From Candidatus Viadribacter manganicus (GTDB lineage: Bacteria > Pseudomonadota > Alphaproteobacteria > Caulobacterales > Aquidulcibacteraceae): DNA of 64,000 nt. The stretch is from positions 1,240,001 to 1,304,000 of the forward strand of contig NZ_CP013244.1 of the NCBI RefSeq assembly GCF_001679665.1. The letters are read 5' to 3'. The notes beneath the pieces are model-generated. The model saw only the letters and a program-made list of their open reading frames with translations. It was not told the origin of the DNA and did no database searches. Below, piece by piece: positions 24,016-30,609 of the stretch. Made by a program: the position numbers and the translations under genes. Numbering within the stretch: position 1 is the first letter of the stretch; the number at the start of each line of letters is the position of its first letter.

Positions 24016-24804
24016 TTAGTTTCCAGTGAACTTCGGCTGACGCTTTTGCATGAACGCGCCGACGCCTTCCTTGTAATCGCTTGTGCGACCGAGCATGCGT
24101 TGCGCATCGCGCTCAATATCGAGCTGTTCGCAAAGCGTGCGGGTTGCGCCATCGCGAAGGAGCTTCTTCGTCGTCGCCAGACCTTTCGTCGGCGCCGAGG
24201 CGAACTTCGTCGCCAGCGCGTCGGTTTCTTCGCGCAATTTGTCGTCGTCGACAGCTTTCCAGATCATGCCCCACGCCTCGGCGCGCTCGGCCGTCAGTGG
24301 TTCGCCCGTGAGCGCCAAGCCCATTGCGCGCGCTTGGCCGGCAAGACGCGGCAGCGTCCAGGTGCCACCGCTATCGGGCACAAGGCCAATGTTCGCGAAG
24401 CTCTGGATGAACTTGGCGGTCTTCGCGGCGATGACGATGTCACAGGCCAGCGCGATATTGGCGCCGGCGCCGGCCGCAACTCCATTCACCGCACAAACGA
24501 CCGGCATTTCGAGCGTCGCGAGACGACGGATGAGTGGATTGTAGCGCTTTTCCAAAGACTCACCGAGGTCGACGCCATCACCGCCGGGCGCGACCGCGCG
24601 ATCGGAAAGATCCTGCCCAGCGCAGAAACCGCGCCCCGCGCCAGTCAACACCAAAACGCGGGCGTCGCTCTTTGCGACAGCTTCCAACCCGCGCGAAACC
24701 TCATCGTGCATCTGCACGGTAAAACTGTTCAGCCGATCAGGGCGATTAAGCGTCAGGCGCGCGACGCCGTCTGCGATCTCCAGCAGAATGGTTTCATAGT
24801 CCAT
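24016..24804 (-). CDS. paaG: PaaG: ring 1,2-epoxyphenylacetyl-CoA isomerase
   Basis: This 262-residue crotonase-fold enzyme isomerises the ring epoxide to oxepin-CoA. The start MDYETILLEIADGV at 24804 follows AGGAGG, which rules out the longer frame. Signature segments are GRGFCAGQDLSDR, NGVAAGAGANIALACD, IGLVPDSGGTWTLPR and WGMIWKAVDD, which fit PaaG rather than PaaF. It is first in the paaG-paaZ unit and divergent from paaI. Confidence 0.93.
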   Translation of the reverse strand: MDYETILLEIADGVARLTLNRPDRLNSFTVQMHDEVSRGLEAVAKSDARVLVLTGAGRGFCAGQDLSDRAVAPGGDGVDLGESLEKRYNPLIRRLATLEMPVVCAVNGVAAGAGANIALACDIVIAAKTAKFIQSFANIGLVPDSGGTWTLPRLAGQARAMGLALTGEPLTAERAEAWGMIWKAVDDDKLREETDALATKFASAPTKGLATTKKLLRDGATRTLCEQLDIERDAQRMLGRTSDYKEGVGAFMQKRQPKFTGN

Positions 24805-24849
24805 CGCTCGCCTCCTCGCGTGTCGCGGTGGCGTATGATAGAACACCTA

Positions 24850-24864
24850 GTCGGTCAATTCACG
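24850..24864. promoter_or_regulatory. Possible second, weaker PaaR half-site between paaG and paaI
   Basis: TCGGTCAAT matches one arm of the perfect operator at 25296-25309. The other arm (ACC-N5) is imperfect and one base further away. It is located between the divergent paaG and paaI starts, where a control site is expected. Confidence 0.3.
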
Positions 24865-24872
24865 AGACATGC

Positions 24873-25298
24873 ATGAACGAAGCGGACGAACTCGCCCGAC
24901 GCGTGGCGGACACGCTGCGCCAACGCGAAGGCGCTGGCGCCGCTTGGGGCGTCGTGATCGACGAGGCGCGCGCGGGCTATGCGCGCATCCACATGACATT
25001 GCGCGATGACATGTTGAACGGACACCGCATCGCACATGGCGGAATGATCTTTGCGCTCGCGGACACTGCATTTGCTTACGCATGCAACTCGCGAAACGAA
25101 AACACCGTGGCGCAGCAAGCAAGCATCGCCTTCTTAGCCCCGGCCAAAGCCGGCGACACATTGGCGGCCGAAGCACGTGAGGTTTCTCGCTCTGGCCGCA
25201 GCGGCGTCTATCACGTGAGCGTTCGCGGCGCTGGTGGAGAGATCATCGCTGAATTTACTGGCCTTTCGCGGACGATCGGCGGGACGGTAATTGATTGA
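24873..25298 (+). CDS. paaI: PaaI: hydroxyphenylacetyl-CoA thioesterase
   Basis: This 141-residue hotdog-fold thioesterase is thought to rescue CoA from dead-end intermediates of the phenylacetate pathway. The start at 24873 gives MNEADELARRVADTL; a longer frame crosses the divergent control region. The family motif is NGHRIAHGGMIFALADTAFAYACNS, where HGG and the Asp of LADTAFA are catalytic; the central part is what identifies PaaI. It is the first gene of the plus-strand paa unit. Confidence 0.92.
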   Translation: MNEADELARRVADTLRQREGAGAAWGVVIDEARAGYARIHMTLRDDMLNGHRIAHGGMIFALADTAFAYACNSRNENTVAQQASIAFLAPAKAGDTLAAEAREVSRSGRSGVYHVSVRGAGGEIIAEFTGLSRTIGGTVID

Positions 25299-25309
25299 CC
25301 GATCGGTCA
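25296..25309. promoter_or_regulatory. PaaR-type operator palindrome TGACCGATCGGTCA
   Basis: This is a perfect 14-bp palindrome that starts on the stop codon of paaI and lies 39 bases before the paaA ATG. TetR-family PaaR repressors bind sites of this form and release on phenylacetyl-CoA. The candidate PaaR is at 29665-30267. Confidence 0.7.
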
Positions 25310-25347
25310 GCTAAAGCTATATCAGCATTCTGGAGACGCGCGCCCCC

Positions 25348-26337
25348 ATGTACACAACCGATATGACCGGCAAGACCAAGGCCGAAACCGTCGCCGAAGA
25401 TCCCGCTCTGATCGCCGCCTTCGAAGCGCGCGTCGCCAACGACGAGTTCATCGAGCCGAAGGATTGGATGCCGCAGGCCTACCGCAAGACGCTGGTGCGG
25501 CAGATGTCGCAACACGCGCACAGCGAAATTGTCGGCATGTTGCCTGAAGGCAATTGGATCACGCGCGCGCCGAACCTGCGCCGCAAGGCAATCTTGCTTG
25601 CGAAAGTGCAAGATGAAGGTGGACACGGGCTTTATCTTTATGCGGCGGCGGAAACGCTTGGCGCCTCGCGCGATGAGATGACCGAAGCGCTGCTCAGCGG
25701 CAAAGCCAAGTATTCGACGATCTTCAACTACCCGACGCTGACGTGGGCGGACATTGGCGCGATCGGTTGGCTCGTTGACGGCGCGGCGATCATGAACCAG
25801 GTGCCGCTGCAACGGACCTCCTACGGCCCCTACGCGCGCGCGATGGTGCGCATCTGCAAGGAAGAAAGCTTCCACCAGCGCCAGGGCTACGAGATCATGA
25901 TGCATCTCGCAGCCGGCGCGCCCGAGCAGAAGCGCATGGCGCAAGACGCGCTCAATCGCTGGTGGTGGCCGTCACTGATGATGTTCGGCCCGCCGGACGA
26001 TAAATCGCCGAATACGGCGCAAAGCATGCGATGGCGCATCAAGCGCGACACCAATGACGATCTGCGCCAAAAGTTCGTCGACATCACTGTGCCGCAAGCG
26101 CAGGCAATTGGCCTCACGGTCCCAGACGACCAGTTAAAATGGAACGACGAGCGCGGCGGCTACGATTTCGGCGAAGTCGACTGGGAAGAGTTCGCGGCAG
26201 TCGTTCGCGGCGAAGGCCCCGTCGCAAAAGAACGCATTCAGGCGCGCCAAAAGGCTTGGGCCGAAGGCGCTTGGGTGCGTGAAGCAGCCCGCGTCCACGC
26301 AGAAAAGCGCGCGGCGGCAAAACAGGCGGCGGAGTAA
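25348..26337 (+). CDS. paaA: PaaA: phenylacetyl-CoA epoxidase catalytic subunit
   Basis: This 329-residue diiron oxygenase subunit epoxidises the phenylacetyl-CoA ring. Its four-helix-bundle carboxylate/histidine ligands are visible in [13 protein letters not shown] (E-x2-H) and [12 protein letters not shown] (E-x2-H). Recognisable PaaA segments are [20 protein letters not shown] and [17 protein letters not shown] text ([13 protein letters not shown]). An ATG at 25363 is an alternative start. paaBCDE follow in standard order. Confidence 0.95.
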   Translation: MYTTDMTGKTKAETVAEDPALIAAFEARVANDEFIEPKDWMPQAYRKTLVRQMSQHAHSEIVGMLPEGNWITRAPNLRRKAILLAKVQDEGGHGLYLYAAAETLGASRDEMTEALLSGKAKYSTIFNYPTLTWADIGAIGWLVDGAAIMNQVPLQRTSYGPYARAMVRICKEESFHQRQGYEIMMHLAAGAPEQKRMAQDALNRWWWPSLMMFGPPDDKSPNTAQSMRWRIKRDTNDDLRQKFVDITVPQAQAIGLTVPDDQLKWNDERGGYDFGEVDWEEFAAVVRGEGPVAKERIQARQKAWAEGAWVREAARVHAEKRAAAKQAAE

Positions 26338-26341
26338 GACG

Positions 26342-26635
26342 ATGAGCGATCCGAGCAAGGAATGGCCGCTGTGGGAAGTGTTCGTGCGCGGCAAGGGCGG
26401 GCTTTCGCATCGCCATGTCGGCAGCGTGCATGCCGTCGACGCCAAGATGGCGCTTGAACACGCGCGCGATACCTACACCCGGCGCATGGAGGGCGTGAGC
26501 TTGTGGGTGCTGCCGTCAGCGCAGATCGTTGCGTCCGATCCAGGCAATGCCGCAGCGCTCTTCGAGCCGGCCGAAGACAAAGTCTATCGCCATCCGACCT
26601 TCTACAAGATCCCAGACGGCATCACGCACATCTGA
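26342..26635 (+). CDS. paaB: PaaB: phenylacetyl-CoA epoxidase structural subunit
   Basis: This 97-residue subunit bridges PaaAC heterodimers in the epoxidase complex. It starts MSDPSKEWPLWEVFVRGK, contains LSHRHVGSVHA and ARDTYTRR, and ends in FYKIPDGITHI, all typical of PaaB. The ATG lies 4 bases after the paaA stop. Its stop overlaps the paaC start (TGATG). Confidence 0.95.
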   Translation: MSDPSKEWPLWEVFVRGKGGLSHRHVGSVHAVDAKMALEHARDTYTRRMEGVSLWVLPSAQIVASDPGNAAALFEPAEDKVYRHPTFYKIPDGITHI

Positions 26636-27384
26636 TGGATAAGCTCGCCACATATGCACTGCGCCTGGGCGACGACTCGCTCATTGTCGGCCAACGCTTG
26701 GGCGAATGGTGCGGACACGCACCTGCGCTCGAAGTTGATCTCTCGTTAGCCAACATCGCGCTCGACCAGATTGGTCAAGCGACGCACTTTCTCAATCTCG
26801 CGGGCGAACTTGAAGCTAAAGGCCGCGATGGCGATGCGCTGGCGTTCCGCCGTGACGTCATGGATTTCACCAATTGCCTACTGGTCGAGCAACCAAATGG
26901 CGATTTCGCGCAGACGATTGGGCGGCAATTTCTGTTCTCGCACTATCAAGCGCTGCTGTTTGAACAGATGGCGAGCGCAAAAGACGCGCGCTTTGCGGCG
27001 ATCGCGGCCAAAGCTTCAAAAGAAGTGGCCTACCACGCAACGCTTGCAAGCGATTGGGTGATCCGCCTCGGCGACGGCACCGACGAGAGCAAGGCGCGCA
27101 TGATCGCCGGACTGGATTGGATGTGGCGCTTCACCGACGAGCTTTTTCTCATGGACGAGGTCGATGCAGCCGCGCTTGCCGCAGGTGTTGGCGTCGACAA
27201 GGCCAGCCTCCGTTCAGCCTGGGACGCCCGCGTCGACGCAGCGCTCGCAGAAGCCACGCTGACGCGCCCGCCGCCGCGTCGTGCAACGACGGGCGGACGC
27301 GCGGGCCGTCACTCTGAGCATCTGGGTCACCTGCTCAGCGACATGCAATTCCTGCAACGCGCCTATCCGGGCGCGACGTGGTGA
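26635..27384 (+). CDS. paaC: PaaC: phenylacetyl-CoA epoxidase structural subunit
   Basis: This 249-residue helical partner of PaaA has the same ferritin-like fold but lacks the full diiron site. ATG 26635 overlaps the paaB stop by one base. Motifs include LRLGDDSLIVGQRLGEWCGH, NIALDQIGQATHFL and KEVAYHATLASDWVIRLGDG; these are classic PaaC. The next gene, paaD, starts within its stop codon. Confidence 0.94.
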   Translation: MDKLATYALRLGDDSLIVGQRLGEWCGHAPALEVDLSLANIALDQIGQATHFLNLAGELEAKGRDGDALAFRRDVMDFTNCLLVEQPNGDFAQTIGRQFLFSHYQALLFEQMASAKDARFAAIAAKASKEVAYHATLASDWVIRLGDGTDESKARMIAGLDWMWRFTDELFLMDEVDAAALAAGVGVDKASLRSAWDARVDAALAEATLTRPPPRRATTGGRAGRHSEHLGHLLSDMQFLQRAYPGATW

Positions 27385-27866
27385 GCGCCGTGAGCGCGAT
27401 TTCCGACATTGACCGTATGCGCGCCATACTTGCGCGCGTGCCGGATCCAGAAATCCCTGCGGTCTCTGTTGTCGATCTCGGCATCGTGCGTGGGATCGAT
27501 CCAGCCAAAATCACGATCACGCCCACTTACACCGGCTGCCCTGCGACGATCGCGATCGAGCAATCTATTCGCGCCGCACTCGACGCCAACGGGTTTGGCG
27601 CCGTCGCCATCGAAACCACGCTTTCTCCGCCCTGGTCTACAGATTGGATCAGTGACGAGGGCCGCGAGAAGTTGCGCGCGTATGGCATCGCACCGCCGCC
27701 CAAGGGGGCCTCTGCAGCGTCTTTGCAGAATCAAACAGCAGCGGAATGCCCGCGGTGTGGATCGTCCAACACCGAAGAACTTTCGCGCTTCGGCTCCACG
27801 CCATGCAAAGCCCTATGGCGCTGCAAGTCCTGCGCCGAACCCTTCGACAGATTTAAGTGTCACTGA
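27381..27866 (+). CDS. paaD: PaaD: epoxidase maturation protein (Fe-S assembly related)
   Basis: This 161-residue protein has a MIP18/DUF59 domain (residues about 10-95, with DPEIPAVSVVDLGIV and TPTYTGCPA) and a C-terminal zinc-ribbon-like part with ECPRCGS and WRCKSCAEPFDRFKCH. PaaD is needed for active epoxidase, presumably for cofactor assembly. GTG at 27381 overlaps the paaC stop as GTGA; GTG at 27378 is an equal alternative. Its stop overlaps the paaE ATG. Confidence 0.9.
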   Translation: MSAVSAISDIDRMRAILARVPDPEIPAVSVVDLGIVRGIDPAKITITPTYTGCPATIAIEQSIRAALDANGFGAVAIETTLSPPWSTDWISDEGREKLRAYGIAPPPKGASAASLQNQTAAECPRCGSSNTEELSRFGSTPCKALWRCKSCAEPFDRFKCH

Positions 27867-28945
27867 TGGCAAGCATCAACTTTCACAAATTGCGCGTCGC
27901 CGAAGTGAAGCGCGAAACGCCGGACGCTGTCTCCGTGCGCTTTGAGCTTCCAGAAGCGTTGCGCGAGGCGTTCGCGTTCAAAGCCGGTCAGCACCTCACG
28001 TTTCGGCGCGAGTTCAGCGGCGAGGAAATTCGGCGCAATTATTCGGTGTGCGTAAGCCCAAGCGAAGGGGTTCTGAAAATCGGCGTCAAAAAGATCTCCG
28101 GCGGCGCCTTTTCGAGCTGGGTGAATGACGAGCTCAAGGCCGGCGACGTGCTTGAAGTGATGGCGCCGCACGGTTCATTTTGCTGGACCTTCGACCCCGA
28201 GGCCCGGCGTGAGTACGTCGCTTTCGCCGGTGGCTCAGGCATCACGCCGATCCTGTCACTTATGAAAACCGCTCTGGCGATGGAGCCACACTCCCGGTTT
28301 ACGCTTTTCTACGGCAATCGAAACTCACCCAGTGTGATGTTCCTGGAAGAAATCGCTGGGCTGAAAGATCGCTACATCGACCGGCTATCCATCTTTCACT
28401 TCCTTGAAGAGGAAGAAGAAGAGATCGAGCTCTTCAACGGCCGCCTCGACGCGGCGAAATCCCAGGAAATCTTGTCGACCCTGGTGAAGGCGAGCGACAT
28501 CGACGCCTTCTTCATCTGCGGCCCAGGCCCGATGATGGACGCGGTGGAAGAAGCGCTGACAGCGAAGAACATCGAGAAATCGCGCATCTTGATCGAGCGT
28601 TTTACGACTGGGCCGCTGTCGGCCGCGCAGGCAGCCGCCGCGCGAGCGCTCGAAGAGAAAGCCGCAGGTCTAAGGATGAGCGTCACGCTCAACGGCCGCC
28701 GCATGCAGGTTGCGTTCGATCCAAATAACCACTCGATCTTGGACAATGTTCGCGCTGCCGGCCTGCCCGCGCCGTTCGCTTGCAAGGGCGGCGTTTGCGC
28801 CACCTGCCGCGCCAAGGTGACGGCCGGCGAAGTGAGCATGAAAGTGAATTACGGCCTCTCTCAGCAGGAAATCGCGGAAGGCTACGTGCTCACCTGCCAA
28901 GCAACCCCCCTTACTGAAGGCGTGGCTCTGACGTACGACGTCTAA
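27866..28945 (+). CDS. paaE: PaaE: phenylacetyl-CoA epoxidase reductase
   Basis: This 359-residue reductase passes electrons from NADPH through FAD and a 2Fe-2S centre to PaaA. Order: FAD-binding barrel (RRNYSVCVSP), NAD(P)-binding domain (FAGGSGITPILSLMK, CGPGPMMD), then a plant-type ferredoxin domain (CKGGVCATCRAKV plus a final Cys in LTCQA). The ATG overlaps the paaD stop (TGATG). An acidic run EEEEEEIE near residue 180 is slightly unusual. Confidence 0.95.
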   Translation: MASINFHKLRVAEVKRETPDAVSVRFELPEALREAFAFKAGQHLTFRREFSGEEIRRNYSVCVSPSEGVLKIGVKKISGGAFSSWVNDELKAGDVLEVMAPHGSFCWTFDPEARREYVAFAGGSGITPILSLMKTALAMEPHSRFTLFYGNRNSPSVMFLEEIAGLKDRYIDRLSIFHFLEEEEEEIELFNGRLDAAKSQEILSTLVKASDIDAFFICGPGPMMDAVEEALTAKNIEKSRILIERFTTGPLSAAQAAAARALEEKAAGLRMSVTLNGRRMQVAFDPNNHSILDNVRAAGLPAPFACKGGVCATCRAKVTAGEVSMKVNYGLSQQEIAEGYVLTCQATPLTEGVALTYDV

Positions 28946-28948
28946 GTC

Positions 28949-29668
28949 ATGTCAGAAAATGGTTGGAACGAATCGGCGGCCGCGTGGATCGCCGACATGG
29001 GTGAGCACGGCGATTTTGGACGCCGTTACGTGCTTGATCCCATCATGGCGCCGCGCGCGTTGGCAAAGCGGCCCCGCGCGGCGCTCGATGTCGGATGCGG
29101 CGAAGGTCGCTTTTGCCGAATGCTAAGCGCCGAGGGCGTAGCTTGCACCGGGATCGACCCAACGCCCGCTCTCATTGCCCACGCGCAGAAACGTGATCCG
29201 GCAGGCCATTACATTGAGGCCAGCGGCGAGGCCTTGCCGTTTGACGAGGCGAGCTTCGATCTCGTCGTCAGCTATCTCAGCCTCATCGACATGCCCGAAA
29301 TCACCGTTCCGATCGCGGAGATGGCGCGCGTGTTAAGACCCGGAGGCACGCTCCTCGTTGCGAACCTCAATGGCTTCAACACCGCCGGTGCAGAAAGCGG
29401 CTGGATACGCGACGCGCGCGGCGAGCTCGTCCATTACCCTGTCGACTACTACCTCGACGAACGCGCGTTTTGGACACAGTGGCGCGGCATTCGCATCGTC
29501 AATCATCACCGGCCATTGCAGGCCTACATGCGCGAATTTCTCCGCCACGATCTTCAGCTTCGCCATTTCGAGGAGCCAAGGCCAATCGTAGGCGCGCCTG
29601 AGCCGAAGGCCGAGCGCTATCGGCGCGCGCCATGGTTCCTCGTCATGGAATGGATGAAGCCTAACTAG
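28949..29668 (+). CDS. Class I SAM-dependent methyltransferase
   Basis: This 239-residue protein has the SAM-binding fold: motif I DVGCGEGRFCRML, motif II GIDPTPALIAHA, then SFDLVVSYLSLIDMP and VLRPGGTLLVANL (Methyltransf_11 type). It starts 3 bases after the paaE stop, so it should share the paa transcript. It is not part of the known phenylacetate pathway, and its substrate is unknown. It overlaps the convergent TetR gene by 4 bases. Confidence 0.82.
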   Translation: MSENGWNESAAAWIADMGEHGDFGRRYVLDPIMAPRALAKRPRAALDVGCGEGRFCRMLSAEGVACTGIDPTPALIAHAQKRDPAGHYIEASGEALPFDEASFDLVVSYLSLIDMPEITVPIAEMARVLRPGGTLLVANLNGFNTAGAESGWIRDARGELVHYPVDYYLDERAFWTQWRGIRIVNHHRPLQAYMREFLRHDLQLRHFEEPRPIVGAPEPKAERYRRAPWFLVMEWMKPN

Positions 29669-30267
29669 GCCCGCGCCGCGCGCGCCAATCCGCCAAGCGT
29701 CAAGTCCGCGGCCATATCCGCCAGCGCCTCGGGGGTCATAGCGCCTTTCGGATCATACCAGGTATGAGTCCAGTTGATGGCGCCGAAGAAAAGCATTGCG
29801 GCTGAGAAGCTCGCCCCATCACGCCTCTTCAGCGCTGGTTCGATTTCAACCAAAAGCTTGCGAACACTTTCAATAAGGCCCCGTTGCACGGCCACGATCT
29901 CGGCGCGCCGCGCCTTCGGCACATAACCCAAATCATTGAGCAAGACCTTGTGCCGATCGGCGGCGCCGACATAGAGCGCCATGAAGAGCTGCGTCAGGTC
30001 ACGCAACTTCTGCTCCGCCCCTGCATTGGCGGCGAGCGCATCGGCTGCAGCAGCCTCCAACGCACGGACGTGACTGATCATGACATCAAAGAGGATGTCC
30101 TCTTTGGACTCGTAATAGTGGTAGATGAGGCTCTTGGATGTCTTGCAGCGCTCGGCGATATCCGCCACGGACGCGCCATTGAAGCCACGCGATGCGAACA
30201 GCGCCGCAGCCTGCTCGACAATCGCCAGCTTTCGTTCGTCATAATCAGCAGCTTGCGTACGCGCCAT
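29665..30267 (-). CDS. paaR: TetR-family regulator, PaaR-like
   Basis: This 200-residue repressor has an N-terminal helix-turn-helix (residues about 15-60: FNGASVADIAERCKTSKSLI, YHYYESKEDILFDVM) and a C-terminal ligand domain ending with WTHTWYDPKGAMTPEALADM, a pattern shared by PaaR and related acyl-CoA-responsive repressors. It ends against the paa cluster and is the best candidate for the palindrome at 25296-25309. The symbol is given on context and family resemblance only. Confidence 0.75.
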   Translation of the reverse strand: MARTQAADYDERKLAIVEQAAALFASRGFNGASVADIAERCKTSKSLIYHYYESKEDILFDVMISHVRALEAAAADALAANAGAEQKLRDLTQLFMALYVGAADRHKVLLNDLGYVPKARRAEIVAVQRGLIESVRKLLVEIEPALKRRDGASFSAAMLFFGAINWTHTWYDPKGAMTPEALADMAADLTLGGLARAARA

Positions 30268-30609
30268 GCATCCCTCGAACCAGAGTTTACAGGTCCGGCG
30301 AGGAGCCGCGCTAGCCTAATCGCCGCAGAACTAAGCTGCCTTAGGGGTCGTTCCAGCGCCCGATGAGGGACTGAACAAAGCGAAGGCGCCGTGTGCGATA
30401 AAATCGCTCAGGATCGGCGAAGCGGCGACACACGCGTCGGTGAGGAAAAGCCCATCCCGGCGGCAAACGCCTCATCAACGCTCTCGATGCGCGCACGTGC
30501 ATCAAGCTTAATCGTCGCCGCGTTGGCCCAGGACACCGTGATACCAACGATTGCGGTCAAACCCGGCGGCTAAACCGACAAAACGCGCCATCCCCATCAC
30601 CTGCAAAGC
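30268..30609. other. Gap between paaR and the M16 peptidase, no gene seen
   Basis: This 342-base stretch should carry the paaR promoter. The short frames in it lack protein-like composition, recognisable motifs or ribosome sites. It could include decayed coding sequence, but I cannot name a parent. Confidence 0.5.

Noticed and set aside
30331..30354. GGAAC-N17-AGTT on the minus strand upstream of paaR as an EcfG promoter
   Set aside because: The -10 element lacks the C of CGTT and paaR is not an expected stress gene. It is too weak to list.
30341..30573. Short frames on both strands between paaR and the M16 gene
   Set aside because: No ribosome site, family pattern or codon-use support. They may be chance frames in GC-rich DNA.
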